The notes: generated by a model from the letters alone, not told the origin. 37,699 nucleotides of DNA from Candidatus Gastranaerophilales bacterium (GCA_905234865.1 CAJOJE010000016.1:1-37699), one strand, 5' to 3'; shown: positions 16,675 to 26,128, counted from the stretch's first letter. Made by a program: numbers and translations.

Positions 16675-18534
16675 TTAACATATTTTTTTATCGTTATATA
16701 ATAAAGCTGCGTTTGAAATAACAAACAACGATACGGCGTTATGGATTATTGCGCCGATGTCGGGAGTGATTAAACCCATTGCCGCTATAATAAGTGCAAA
16801 AATATTCATGATGATTGAAATTGAAATATTAAACTTAATTGTTTTTAAAACTTCTTTTGAAAGGTTTTTAAGATAAACAATTTTATTCAAGTCGCTTCCC
16901 GCAATAATTATGTCTGAGCTTTCAAGCGCAATATCAGAGCTTATACCCTCAAGCGCAATCCCGACGTCGGACACTTTAAGAGCAGCCGCATCGTTAACTC
17001 CGTCGCCTATCATGCAAACTTTATTTCCGTTTCTTTGTAAATCGGTTATATATTCTGCTTTTTGTCTCGGAAGAAGGTTTGATACGGTTTCTTTTATTCC
17101 TGCTTTTTTTGCGAAATATTCAGCCGTAATCGGGTTATCGCCCGTTAAAAGGATTGTCTTTGCGTTTTTTGAAATTTTATCAATGGCTTCTTTTGAAGTT
17201 TCTCTTAAAGTGTCGGATAAAGAAATTATTCCTTTCGGAATTTTATCTACGGCAATAACAAGAGTAATTTTTCCGTCGGGTCTTTTTTTATTCAGTGTGG
17301 TTTTAAAGTCGTCAGATAATTCAATATCAATATCGTTCATAAACTTTTCATTTCCGATATGAATTTTTTTGTTGTCTAATTTTGCATAAACGCCTTTGCC
17401 TAAATACATTTTAAAATCTGTTGTCTGCCCCAAAACATAATTTTTTGAAAGAGCATATTTTACAATTGCTTTTCCTATCGGATGTTCCGATTTGTTCTCG
17501 GAAGAACTTGCCAAATATAAAAGCTCATCGTTTGAAATGTCGGATAATGTTTCAATATCCGTTACTTCCAATTCGCCTTTTGTGAGAGTTCCCGTTTTAT
17601 CGAAGGCAAAAATGTTGCATTTTCCGATATTTTCAAGCGCTTCCCCCGTTTTTACGATAATGCCGTTTCTTGTGCCGTTGCCTATTCCCGCAATAATCGC
17701 CGTCGGGGTTGACAAAACAAGAGAACAAGGACAAAATACGACTAAAATCGTTACTGCTCTTAAAATTTCTCCCGTTTCGCAATAAATCCCTATTGCAAGG
17801 AAAATCGCAAGAGGAATTAAAACAGACGCAATTTTATCAATGGTTCTTTCTGTTTGAGCTTTGTTTTTTTCGGCTTGTTTTACAAGTTGAATGAGTTTTT
17901 GGATGGTATTTTCGATAAATTCTTTTTCAACTTTTATGTCAATTACTCCAAAGCAATTGGTTGTGCCTGAAAATACAATATCTCCTTCCTGCTTATCGAC
18001 GGGTGTCGATTCGCCCGTTATAACGGCTTGTTTGACTGCGGTTTCTCCCGATATTATAACTCCGTCGAAAGGAATGTTTTCGCCTGCTAAAACTCTTATG
18101 ATATCGCCTTTTTTAATTTCTTTTACATCAAGTATTTCTTCTTTATTGTCGGTTATTTTTCTTGCATAATCAGGTGCAATTTTTAAAAGTTTTTTTATGC
18201 CTTTTTTTGCTTTATTAATGGTTAAATCTTCCAATATTTCCCCAAGCGACATAATAAATGCAACTTCTGCCGCAGCAAACGTTTCCCCCGTTATAACCGC
18301 AGCACACATCGCAATCGTAATTAAAAGAGAAGCTGTCATTTTGCCTTTGATAAAAAGGCTTTTTAATCCGGAATACACAATCGGAATGCCTGAAATTATT
18401 ATGGTTACTTTAGAGAGGTCGTATGGAAAATCAATATTTTGAAACTTGATTATTGCAGCAACAATTAAAAATATCATTGAAACAATTGTCATTTTTATGC
18501 CGCCCAAAAATTCGCAAAATTTTTCAACCGTCAT
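16675..18534 (-). CDS. P1B-type heavy-metal-transporting ATPase, probably Zn/Cd class
   Basis: The 619-aa pump has the full catalytic core: TGES (173-176), the metal-site CPC in TM6 (268-270), DKTGT with the phosphorylated Asp (312-316), the SEHPIGKAI nucleotide-binding His-Pro (about 355) and GDGVNDAAAL. The last TM pair has PDIGAIIHN, whose Asp and His-Asn pattern fits the Zn/Cd/Pb subgroup (P1B-2) rather than Cu pumps, which have a Met/Ser motif. The N-terminal metal-binding HMA domain is absent; the protein begins only about 15 residues before the first membrane helix. Together with the exporter at 12398 it may serve metal homeostasis. Confidence 0.9.
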   Translation of the reverse strand: MTVEKFCEFLGGIKMTIVSMIFLIVAAIIKFQNIDFPYDLSKVTIIISGIPIVYSGLKSLFIKGKMTASLLITIAMCAAVITGETFAAAEVAFIMSLGEILEDLTINKAKKGIKKLLKIAPDYARKITDNKEEILDVKEIKKGDIIRVLAGENIPFDGVIISGETAVKQAVITGESTPVDKQEGDIVFSGTTNCFGVIDIKVEKEFIENTIQKLIQLVKQAEKNKAQTERTIDKIASVLIPLAIFLAIGIYCETGEILRAVTILVVFCPCSLVLSTPTAIIAGIGNGTRNGIIVKTGEALENIGKCNIFAFDKTGTLTKGELEVTDIETLSDISNDELLYLASSSENKSEHPIGKAIVKYALSKNYVLGQTTDFKMYLGKGVYAKLDNKKIHIGNEKFMNDIDIELSDDFKTTLNKKRPDGKITLVIAVDKIPKGIISLSDTLRETSKEAIDKISKNAKTILLTGDNPITAEYFAKKAGIKETVSNLLPRQKAEYITDLQRNGNKVCMIGDGVNDAAALKVSDVGIALEGISSDIALESSDIIIAGSDLNKIVYLKNLSKEVLKTIKFNISISIIMNIFALIIAAMGLITPDIGAIIHNAVSLFVISNAALLYNDKKIC

Positions 18535-18767
18535 CTTATTATCATCCTTGAAAGTAACTCTATTTCAATTATACCAAATAATCTGCCGTTTGTTAAATTA
18601 TCCTGACAAAACCTTAATTTGCGTTTTGGTATGTTTATTTTATTATTACATTTGTAATAATTATTTACATGCTTTTAATTTAGACAATTTTTTTGGTTTA
18701 CATGTTTTATATGCGTGTGTGACAAAAAATTGTATAGTCGACACCAATAGGAATTTTTTTCAGCTCA
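18535..18767. other. Intergenic region between divergent genes
   Basis: This 233-bp, very AT-rich gap lies between the divergent ATPase and 619-aa hypothetical genes. It must carry promoters for both, but no convincing -35/-10 pair or hairpin stands out. A GTCGACAC element about 30 nt before the plus-strand gene resembles the GTCGACAA at 14400. Confidence 0.4.
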
Positions 18768-20627
18768 ATGCAAATATCACAACTGAGAAGCCATACAACA
18801 AATAATAATCAAAACAAAGATAATACACCTTTCAAAGGAATCGGAAGCTCAATACTCGCAAGTTCGGGAAAGTTTTTCCAGCTGTGCGATGATGTTCCCA
18901 TGATTGGGGTTTCTTTTACTGATACGGTTGCAACAAACGTGCCGAGAACGATAGTCGATTATCAAACGGCAGGCATGCCTGCAGCCTCAGAAACGGCAAG
19001 ACGTGAATTTTCCGGTCTTATCGTAAATTGTTTAATACCGGGGGCTTTTGTCTGGGGTGCGGCTAAGGCGGTAAACAACGGTTACATGAAAGATTTTGTA
19101 ACCGAAAAAGGTAAGCCGCTAAGTATGAGCGGTTCTTGGGCAAACGGCGAAGCAATATCCAATTTAACGGGTGTTTGGAGTAAATTCGCAGGAATTACAA
19201 AAGACGCTTCTCTTCTTCAAGGTGCGGAAAAAGACGCCGTCATTCAAAAATCAAAACAATTTACGGCAAAAGGTTTTATTAAATCCGCATTATCCGGAAT
19301 TGAAGGATTAAGCGGAAACGGTAATTGGCAAAAATTATCCGAGCATAAGCCGCTCATAGAAAAAGTTGCGGAAATTTTGCAGCCCGTTATTGATAAAGAA
19401 CGCCCCGAAGGAATTATTGAAAGATTTAAGTTCGGGCGGGAAAAAGACGCTGCGGTTAAAAAAGCATACGAAGTTATCGTAAACGGCATAAGCACAAACG
19501 GAGCGCAAGAAGCAGGTCATGCCGCTTTCAGGGCAGTTCAAACCTTAAAATTCAACGGGCAAAATATAGGTTCAGACCTTAGAAACTTTTTAAGAGATGC
19601 AACCGATATCGGTTCAGCTTTAAAACATTCGGAAAATGCAAGATTAAACCCGAATGATTTTATTAAAAAAGCCTCTCAAATGGTAAATACAAAGAGCTTA
19701 ATCGGGCTCGGGACAGTCATTCCTCTTGCTGCAAGCATGCAGTATATTAATCGTGCAATCACAAGACATAAATACAATAAAACGGGTGCTCCGATATATA
19801 AAGACTTTGAAAAAGAAGATAACAGAGTTTTAACGGATGAAGAAAAGAAACAACTAAAAATTCAAAAGCCTTTGGCAGTAGCTTCAATAATAGGTTTAGC
19901 AGGGCTTTCCATGGGTAAAACATTCCCTAAAAATTTATCTCAATTTAAGGAAATGCTTCAATTCAATACTAAATTTCCGTCTTTAAATCAATGCAGACTT
20001 ATTGCGACGGCAACTTTTGCTTCAAGAATGGTAGCATCTGAAGACCCTAACGAGCTTCGTGAAAGTACGGTAAGGGATTTAGCCTCGTTTGCAGGCTTGT
20101 ATTTTCTCGGTGATTATGCCGAAAAATTAGCCGCAACGGGCATTCAAAAATTTGCAAAAGATAAAAACGGCAATAAAATCGAGATGTTTAATTATACGAA
20201 AGACCCGAATGAACAAAAAGGAGTAATCGAAAAATTAAAACATTGGATTAAAGACACAAACATTAAATCGTTTGACGAGATTAACCCCGAACACAAAAAC
20301 TATCGTTCTCTTGCAAAAATCGGAGGTCTTGCCTTTTCTATCGCACTTTTGGGCGTTTTCTTGCCAAAATATAACAGATATGTAACAAATAAAAAAGAGG
20401 AAAAAAGAAAAGCAGAAATGCTCTCAGGGGCTCAGCAGGCAATTGATAAAAATAATTGGAGTACGGAAAAGGTAAAATCAACCTCTGCTCTAAAGGGTAT
20501 CGGAATGGAAGCTAAAAATTCTTCGGATATGACACAAGAGAGCGCTTATCTTTACTTTCAATCGACAAAATATATTAACAACCCCGCATTCTCGAAAGTT
20601 GCTTCACAATTTTCAAGAACAAAATAA
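18768..20627 (+). CDS. Lineage-specific large hypothetical protein with N-terminal PFKG motif
   Basis: The 619-aa protein begins with a polar Asn/Gln/Thr stretch ending in NTPFKGIG at about 20-27. PFKG or FKG near the N-terminus recurs, to my knowledge, in many uncharacterised proteins of Gastranaerophilales. Several moderately hydrophobic segments follow: LIVNCLIPGAFVWGAAKA near 85, IGLGTVIPLAASMQYI near 317, an Ala/Gly-rich one near 370 and GLAFSIALLGVFLPKY near 530. It is therefore probably membrane-associated. There is no signal peptide and no known domain. There is no Shine-Dalgarno before ATG 18768. A strong terminator follows, so it is a one-gene unit. Confidence 0.75.
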   Translation: MQISQLRSHTTNNNQNKDNTPFKGIGSSILASSGKFFQLCDDVPMIGVSFTDTVATNVPRTIVDYQTAGMPAASETARREFSGLIVNCLIPGAFVWGAAKAVNNGYMKDFVTEKGKPLSMSGSWANGEAISNLTGVWSKFAGITKDASLLQGAEKDAVIQKSKQFTAKGFIKSALSGIEGLSGNGNWQKLSEHKPLIEKVAEILQPVIDKERPEGIIERFKFGREKDAAVKKAYEVIVNGISTNGAQEAGHAAFRAVQTLKFNGQNIGSDLRNFLRDATDIGSALKHSENARLNPNDFIKKASQMVNTKSLIGLGTVIPLAASMQYINRAITRHKYNKTGAPIYKDFEKEDNRVLTDEEKKQLKIQKPLAVASIIGLAGLSMGKTFPKNLSQFKEMLQFNTKFPSLNQCRLIATATFASRMVASEDPNELRESTVRDLASFAGLYFLGDYAEKLAATGIQKFAKDKNGNKIEMFNYTKDPNEQKGVIEKLKHWIKDTNIKSFDEINPEHKNYRSLAKIGGLAFSIALLGVFLPKYNRYVTNKKEEKRKAEMLSGAQQAIDKNNWSTEKVKSTSALKGIGMEAKNSSDMTQESAYLYFQSTKYINNPAFSKVASQFSRTK

Positions 20628-20628
20628 A

Positions 20629-20656
20629 AAGACACCTTTGAAAGGTGTCTTATTTT
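20629..20656 (+). terminator. Rho-independent terminator
   Basis: AAGACACCTTT pairs with AAAGGTGTCTT around a one-base centre and is followed by a T-rich tract. It directly follows the stop at 20627. Confidence 0.85.
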
Positions 20657-20696
20657 TGTAAACTTAACCTTATGCCCTCTCCTTTAATGTGGTATG

Positions 20697-20972
20697 TTAT
20701 GCACCCTGAAACATATCGGGAATTGAAGTTATAAATTCAACAAATCCTTCCGATAAATCTCTCACAAAGTCCTTGGCAACTTTTTTTAAAGGCTGCTTAT
20801 CAATATGGTCAAATGCGAGATAAATAGGGTCTTTAGCGGTTTTGAACGATGTTCTGATGTTTAAAACATCAATTTCATCGAGTGTATCTTTAAGTCCTTC
20901 AATGTTGGAAAAATGAATGACATCGGTTGCGTTTGCAAACGGATTTGAATTCATACCAACGTTTTGGGACAT
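20697..20972 (-). CDS. Small hypothetical protein, 91 aa
   Basis: MSQNVGMNSNPFANATDVIHF starts a soluble, mostly helical acidic protein ending in FVEFITSIPDMFQGA. It has no Cys, no membrane segment and no recognised domain. GAGGAAAA precedes the ATG, supporting the start. It is 91 nt downstream of the prepilin peptidase on the same strand, but an AT-rich gap with possible promoter elements suggests it could be separate. Confidence 0.65.
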   Translation of the reverse strand: MSQNVGMNSNPFANATDVIHFSNIEGLKDTLDEIDVLNIRTSFKTAKDPIYLAFDHIDKQPLKKVAKDFVRDLSEGFVEFITSIPDMFQGA

Positions 20973-21063
20973 CTATTTTTCCTCGTGTGTTATATCTTAC
21001 ATATATATAAAAAATATACACAGGGAAAAATTGATTTTTTAATTTTATTTTGTTTACATTTAT

Positions 21064-22065
21064 TTACACAAACTGTGAAATGTATGTTTTAACAACGGTT
21101 TCAATTTCATTTGAATAAAACATGATGATTAAAAATGAAATTGCCATAGATGGACCGAACGGAAGAACGCATAAATTTTCTTCGCCCGTTTCATCTTTCT
21201 TTTTCATATCGGATAAAATTTGTTTAACCGCCCAAATTGTTGCAGTTCCGATAATTGCAAGGAAAACAAGCGCAAAATAAATGTTGTCCGTTAAATTTAA
21301 TTTAACGGAAGCAAAAGAAGCAATTATTGCGCAAATTGATACAATAAGCCCGTATACGGTTCTTTTCTTTCCGTTTTTGTACGAAAAAATCAAGAAATAC
21401 GGGAAAGTAAATAAACTCATAACAAGAACGCTTATAAAAAACGATATAATTACGAATTTCCAGCCGAAAAATGCTCCAATGCCCGCTGCAATGAGGCTGT
21501 CGCCTTCTCCGAAAGCTCTTTGTCCCGCAAAAATATATCCGCTTCTTGCAATAATTTCATATAATAAAAATCCGACAACAGCGCCTATTACGGGAAATAA
21601 AATCGCACTTAAAAAATCGGGGTGCGTTTTAGAAACTATATGATATAAAATTCCGAAAAACACCAATATGTAAGAATGAAAATCAAGTATAACATTTTCT
21701 TTTATGTCGCAAACCGACATGACAATTAAAAGTGCGGAAGCGATTATAAAAAAGAGGGTTGTTATTGAAAGAGAAAATTTTAAATATATCAAAAGAAATA
21801 AAATTCCCGTAAAAAGTTCAATTATCGGATATTGAACAGAGATTTTTTCCTTGCAGCAGTGGCATTTTCCTCTTAATAAAATGTATGACAAAACGGGTAT
21901 ATTCATCCACCATTGCAATTTATTGCCGCATTTGGGGCATTTTGACGGAGGAAAAACAATGCTTTCGCCCGATAAACCCCTTAAAATTACGACATTTAAA
22001 AAACTTCCTATACAAAGGCTCATTATAAAAATCCAAAATGCAAAATACATTTTATAATCAATCAT
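21064..22065 (-). CDS. pilD: Type IV prepilin peptidase (A24 family)
   Basis: The enzyme cleaves, and usually N-methylates, type IV pilin-like leader peptides at the membrane. It has an N-terminal GSFLNVVILR segment, a cytosolic zinc-type domain with Cys at 43, 46, 68 and 71 (CPKC...CHCC), then about seven TM helices. The two aspartyl protease sites are visible: SVCDIKENVI and the GxGD-type GEGDSLIAAGIG. The start is ATG 22065: GGGAG lies 9 nt upstream and this ATG overlaps the sigma-factor stop by 8 nt, a coupling arrangement. An ATG at 22098 lies within the sigma gene. No pilins are in the window. Confidence 0.92.
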   Translation of the reverse strand: MIDYKMYFAFWIFIMSLCIGSFLNVVILRGLSGESIVFPPSKCPKCGNKLQWWMNIPVLSYILLRGKCHCCKEKISVQYPIIELFTGILFLLIYLKFSLSITTLFFIIASALLIVMSVCDIKENVILDFHSYILVFFGILYHIVSKTHPDFLSAILFPVIGAVVGFLLYEIIARSGYIFAGQRAFGEGDSLIAAGIGAFFGWKFVIISFFISVLVMSLFTFPYFLIFSYKNGKKRTVYGLIVSICAIIASFASVKLNLTDNIYFALVFLAIIGTATIWAVKQILSDMKKKDETGEENLCVLPFGPSMAISFLIIMFYSNEIETVVKTYISQFV

Positions 22066-22867
22066 AAGAAATAACTCCCTGTGCGGTAACATATTCAAAA
22101 AGTTTGGATATTGCTTTTTTCATTTTTCTTGAAACCTGCATTTGGCTTATTTCAAGTTTTTCCGAGATTTCTCTTTGGTTTAACCCTTCATAAAAACAAA
22201 GCGTTACGATTTCTCTTTCATCGTAAGACAAAATATCCATAGCTTCATTTATAAGCATTCTGTTTTCAAAAATTTCATGCCCCATATCTTGGCTTTCATC
22301 GGGAATTTTATCCGCAATGGAGTTTGCTTCTCTGCCGTCCGTTTCGTTTGCGGCATTTTGGTCAATTGAAATGGTTGAAGTTCTTCTGTCAAGTTCAATA
22401 ACTTCTTCGATTTTTTGCTGAGGCATTTGAAGCGCTTTCGCAAGCTGCTCGTCTGTGGGCTGTATGCCTAATTTTTGGGTTAGTTCCAAAGTTAATTTAT
22501 GAACACGATAAGATAATTCTTTTATTTCTCTGGGCGCTCTTATCATTGAGGTTTTATCTCTTAAATAGTGCCTTATTTCGCCCGTTATAAGGTATGTCGC
22601 ATAAGTTTTGAAACCCGAATTTTTTTGAGGTTCATAAAGGTCAATCGCTTTTAAAAGCCCGATTGAACCTACTTGAATAATATCTTCAACAGGGTCGGAA
22701 GATCTTCTTGCAAAAGTACGGGCAACTTTTTTTACAAGCGGCATGTAAGCCATTGTAATAAGTCCTTTTATTTTATCCTTCATCTTTGAAGGAGTCATTG
22801 ACTTATATTTAATAAGCCATTCGTTGATTTCTTCTATATTGTCTATGTTTAATTCGTCTTTTACCAT
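22058..22867 (-). CDS. Sigma-70 family factor, SigF/SigB group
   Basis: The 269-aa sigma factor lacks region 1.1. Region 2 includes DPVEDIIQVGSIGLLKAIDLYEP (core binding) and FKTYATYLITGEIRHYLRDK (DNA melting and -10 recognition). Region 3 follows, and region 4 has a helix-turn-helix (LNQREISEKLEISQMQVSRKMKKAI). The GEIRHYLRD signature fits group 3 sigma factors of the SigB/SigF/SigG kind; in cyanobacteria SigF governs pili and motility. It sits between upp (3-nt gap) and the prepilin peptidase (overlapping), so it may control pilus or flagellar genes. No anti-sigma gene is visible. Confidence 0.9.
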   Translation of the reverse strand: MVKDELNIDNIEEINEWLIKYKSMTPSKMKDKIKGLITMAYMPLVKKVARTFARRSSDPVEDIIQVGSIGLLKAIDLYEPQKNSGFKTYATYLITGEIRHYLRDKTSMIRAPREIKELSYRVHKLTLELTQKLGIQPTDEQLAKALQMPQQKIEEVIELDRRTSTISIDQNAANETDGREANSIADKIPDESQDMGHEIFENRMLINEAMDILSYDEREIVTLCFYEGLNQREISEKLEISQMQVSRKMKKAISKLFEYVTAQGVISYD

Positions 22868-22870
22868 ATT

Positions 22871-23533
22871 TTATAAAGTATTAAATATTCTGTCGCCCGC
22901 ATCGCCAAGACCGGGAATTATATACCCTTTTGCATTAAGTGCTTCGTCAAGCTGAGCGGTTACAACCCGAACATCAGGGTATGAGGTATTCAATTTTTTA
23001 ACTCCGTTGAGCGCTGCAATTAAACACATAAATACAATGTTTTTAGGGTTTATTCCTTGTTTTACGAAGTTATGAATTGCGTCGTATCCCGAATTTCCCG
23101 TTGCAAGCATGGGGTCTAAAATAAATACATAAGTATTGTCAGGGTCTTTCAATTTCCCTTTCATTTTGTTGTAGTACCAAATAGGTTCAAGAGTTTCTTC
23201 GTTTCGATACATTCCTAGATGGTGTATATGGCAAAAAGGAAGAATTGTTTGTGCCACATCCGAAAAAACCAGTCCTGCTCTTAAAATCGGAGCTACAATG
23301 ATATTCAGGTTATTTTTTATGACTTCGCTTTTCGTGGTCGTAATCGGAGTTTCTATTTCTTTTAATTCAACGGGCAGATATTTTGAAGCCTCAAAAAAAA
23401 GTGCGAATGCAATTCGCTTTAATGCTGAATTGAACAGTTCGCAACTTGTGTTTTTATCCCTTAAAATTGCAATATTGTGCTTGATTAAGGGGTGATTTAA
23501 TACGGTAATATTTTCTTTGACTAAAGTTTCCAT
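22871..23533 (-). CDS. upp: Uracil phosphoribosyltransferase
   Basis: The salvage enzyme makes UMP from uracil and PRPP. The 220-aa protein has APILRAGLVFSDVAQTILP-type sequence, the PRPP loop ILDPMLATGNSGYDAI and the uracil-binding C-terminus IPGLGDAGDRIF. AAAGGGAAAA precedes the ATG. A strong promoter lies directly upstream (23554-23582), making upp the first gene of an upp-sigma-pilD transcript. Confidence 0.95.
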   Translation of the reverse strand: METLVKENITVLNHPLIKHNIAILRDKNTSCELFNSALKRIAFALFFEASKYLPVELKEIETPITTTKSEVIKNNLNIIVAPILRAGLVFSDVAQTILPFCHIHHLGMYRNEETLEPIWYYNKMKGKLKDPDNTYVFILDPMLATGNSGYDAIHNFVKQGINPKNIVFMCLIAALNGVKKLNTSYPDVRVVTAQLDEALNAKGYIIPGLGDAGDRIFNTL

Positions 23534-23553
23534 AAATTTTTCCCTTTACGGAG

Positions 23554-23582
23554 ATTATACCCCAACAGGATTAATTCTTCAA
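23554..23582 (-). promoter_or_regulatory. Vegetative promoter of upp-sigma-pilD
   Basis: Read on the minus strand: TTGAAG, a 17-nt spacer, then a perfect TATAAT, about 20 nt before the upp ATG. Confidence 0.75.
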
Positions 23583-23625
23583 ATGATTTAATTTTTTTGG
23601 AGCAAATATATGAAGAAATTACGGC

Positions 23626-24588
23626 TTATTTCATTGACAAAAGAACTTTTATGACATCTTTTGACCTGTTTAATTCAAAGCCTTTCAGGGCTTCATCAAA
23701 CGGCAAAATTTTTGAAATCAGTTTTTCCGTATTTATCAACCCTTTTTTCATCATCCTCAAAACGGGTGCAAATTGTCCGCAGCGAGAGCCGATTATCGTT
23801 ATTTCATCAACAACGACCGGTGCCAGATTTAAACCTTCTTTTGCCGCAATGGTACTTTTTAAAATTAATGTCCCTCTCGGGCGAACAAGATTGATTGAAG
23901 TTTCAAAACCGCCTTTTGAGCCTGTGGCTTCAATTACGATATCATAGGTTTTATATTCCGTATCTTTAATTTCAGATAACAGTCTTGTTTTTGCGCCGAA
24001 TGATTTTGAAATTTCAAGTTTATTTTCATGCTTTCCGACATGCACAAAATCAACATTCATTAATCCTAAAATTAAAGAAATTGAAAGCCCTAATTTGCCG
24101 TCACCCAAAAGAAGAACTTTATCATCGGGTTTGATATGAATTTGCTCAAAAATTTCGTTTGCCGCAGCCAAAGGCTCGATAAAAACGGCAACTTCATCTT
24201 TAACGTTGTCGGGTATGATTAATAAATTTTCGTAAGGAAGCGTAAAAAATTCCGAAAAGCAGCCGTCTTTATTAAAAATTCCCAAAGTTTGGCGATTTTT
24301 GCAATGTCTTTGAAGGCGATTAGCGCAATCAATACAATTGTTGCACCCTAAATTTATTTCTCCGACAACTCTTTTACCGATTAAATTTTTATCGTCCGCT
24401 TCTTCGACAACTCCGACGAATTCATGTCCTAAAACGCCTTTATATCCCATATATCCTTTGGTAATTTCTTCATCGGTATTACAAATCCCAAGAAGCAGGG
24501 GGCGGATTAAGACTTCTCCTTTGTTTCTTTTCGGAATAGGATAATTTTTATCCAATTTCAATTCATTATCAAAAACAATTGCTTTCAT
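23626..24588 (-). CDS. Zinc-dependent alcohol dehydrogenase family protein (MDR)
   Basis: The 320-aa medium-chain dehydrogenase has the catalytic zinc-site segments GICNTDEEI and GHEFVGVVEE. It has the structural-zinc Cys cluster CNNCIDCANRLQRHC. The NAD(P)-binding fold is represented by LLLGDGKLGLSISLIL, in place of the classic GxGxxG. The substrate is unknown; the protein is shorter than typical ADHs of about 340-350 aa, with a compact C-terminus. It starts 1 nt after the trxB stop on the same strand. Confidence 0.85.
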   Translation of the reverse strand: MKAIVFDNELKLDKNYPIPKRNKGEVLIRPLLLGICNTDEEITKGYMGYKGVLGHEFVGVVEEADDKNLIGKRVVGEINLGCNNCIDCANRLQRHCKNRQTLGIFNKDGCFSEFFTLPYENLLIIPDNVKDEVAVFIEPLAAANEIFEQIHIKPDDKVLLLGDGKLGLSISLILGLMNVDFVHVGKHENKLEISKSFGAKTRLLSEIKDTEYKTYDIVIEATGSKGGFETSINLVRPRGTLILKSTIAAKEGLNLAPVVVDEITIIGSRCGQFAPVLRMMKKGLINTEKLISKILPFDEALKGFELNRSKDVIKVLLSMK

Positions 24589-24589
24589 A

Positions 24590-25549
24590 TTATACCTTCA
24601 AAATTCCTTCTTCTTTTATCATTTGTTCTACTTCTTCAAGATATTTAACTGCGGAAAATCCCGCAACGGCGCCGTCTGCAACTGCGGTTATGACTTGTCT
24701 TAAAGGGGTTCTTCTGACATCTCCTGCGGCAAATACTCCCACTTCGGAGGTTCGCATGTTTTCATCAACCCTTACAAATCCCCTTTCATCCTGCAAAACT
24801 TGCCCGTTAAAATATTTTGTGTTGGGCGAAAAACCAATATACGGGAATACGCCGTCAGTTTCTATTTCTTTGATTTCTCCGGTTATTTTATTTTGACATT
24901 TAATTTTTGAAACTCTGTTGTTTTCTCCGATAATTTCAAGCGGAACGGTATCAAAAATAAATTCTATTTTATCATTTTTAAAAGCTCTCTCCTGTACGAT
25001 TTTATCTGCTCTAAGCTCATTTCTTCTGTGCATTATGTAAACCTTTGAAGCAAATTTTGTTAAGTACATGCCCTCTTCAACCGCAGCATTGCCGCCGCCG
25101 ATTACGACAACGGTTTTATTTTTGTAAAAAGCGCCGTCGCAAACCGCACAATAGCTTACTCCTTTGCCCGTATATTCAAGTTCGCCTTTTATGCCGAGTT
25201 TAGAAGCGCTTGCCCCTGTTGCAAGGATTATGGTTCTTGCTTTATATGTGTCTTTTAGGGTTGTAATTGTTTTAATATCGCTTTTTAAGTCGATATTTTG
25301 AATTTCTTCGTTTGTAAATTTGGTTATATTGAATTTATCTGCATGGTTTTCAAATTTTTCGGATAATTCCCACCCTTCAATTGTCGGAAATCCTAAATAG
25401 TTTTCTATTTCAAGATAATTAACGGGTTGTCCTCCGAGAGTTGATATATCCAAAATTGCCGTCTTGATATTTCCTCTTGCTGCGTATAGCCCTGCAGAAA
25501 GCCCCGCAGGACCACCTCCTAATATGATACAATCAAAAATTTCTTCCAA
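24590..25549 (-). CDS. trxB: Thioredoxin reductase
   Basis: The FAD/NADPH enzyme reduces thioredoxin. The 319-aa protein has the FAD-binding GGGPAG (11-16), the redox-active CAVCD at about 132-136, the NADPH-binding GGGNAAVEE and the C-terminal FAD motif GVFAAGDVRRTPLRQV. The start is a TTG at 25549: no ATG exists at a suitable position, the TTG puts the normal short N-terminus before the FAD motif, and GGGGG lies 9 nt upstream. It begins 3 nt after the upstream gene and ends 1 nt before the dehydrogenase, indicating an operon. Confidence 0.95.
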   Translation of the reverse strand: MEEIFDCIILGGGPAGLSAGLYAARGNIKTAILDISTLGGQPVNYLEIENYLGFPTIEGWELSEKFENHADKFNITKFTNEEIQNIDLKSDIKTITTLKDTYKARTIILATGASASKLGIKGELEYTGKGVSYCAVCDGAFYKNKTVVVIGGGNAAVEEGMYLTKFASKVYIMHRRNELRADKIVQERAFKNDKIEFIFDTVPLEIIGENNRVSKIKCQNKITGEIKEIETDGVFPYIGFSPNTKYFNGQVLQDERGFVRVDENMRTSEVGVFAAGDVRRTPLRQVITAVADGAVAGFSAVKYLEEVEQMIKEEGILKV

Positions 25550-25552
25550 TCT

Positions 25553-26044
25553 TTAATCCCCCGTTATCTTCTGACCGATTACTTTATATTTTACTACATC
25601 AATGGAAATCGGGTTATACGAAAGGTCAAATGTTTCAATTTTAAATGTGTCATATCCTCTGAAAATATTTCCTTCAAGGCAAAATTCGGGAGTTTCGGTA
25701 TGTTTGTAATTATATTTTCCGTCCGTAAACTCTTTTGTTCTTACAAATTTTAATTTTTTCCCGTCAAGGTCATAATTTTCTTCCGATATGCTTATGCTTG
25801 ATTTTGCACCCGTTAGTCCGTTTTCCAAAAATAAGACGTTTCCCGCCCCCGATAAGTTCCAAATATCTACGCTCATTAAATTAAAAAGTTTATGATTATT
25901 TGTTGATTCAATCTTGCTTGTAACATGCCAAATACCGAAAAATCCTTTTAGAGTTTCCGTATGACTCGTGCTTCCTTTAAGTGTTTCGCAGTTTGCAAAA
26001 TTGCTTGATAAAACAAGAAATAAGATAAGTAAAATTTTTTTCAT
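25553..26044 (-). CDS. Secreted hypothetical protein
   Basis: The 163-aa protein has a clear Sec signal peptide (MKKILLILFLVLSSNFANC) followed by a soluble, beta-rich domain. A short ETLKG repeat occurs twice right after the signal (about residues 20 and 30). It includes an FGIWHVTSKIES block and GLTGAKSSISISEENYDL, suggesting a small lipocalin-like or barrel fold, but this is not firm. First gene of the trxB-adh cluster. No known domain is recognised. Confidence 0.65.
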   Translation of the reverse strand: MKKILLILFLVLSSNFANCETLKGSTSHTETLKGFFGIWHVTSKIESTNNHKLFNLMSVDIWNLSGAGNVLFLENGLTGAKSSISISEENYDLDGKKLKFVRTKEFTDGKYNYKHTETPEFCLEGNIFRGYDTFKIETFDLSYNPISIDVVKYKVIGQKITGD

Positions 26045-26128
26045 ACACGTATTTTAATTATTTTTTATTCTTTTTCAATTGAACCGTTGAGTTAAATTTA
26101 AAAAATGTGTAAAAATTTTCTTTACGGG

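Noticed and set aside
17492-17894. Frames antisense to the P-type ATPase
   Set aside because: The ATPase frame is unambiguous through all catalytic motifs; the antisense frames have no independent support.
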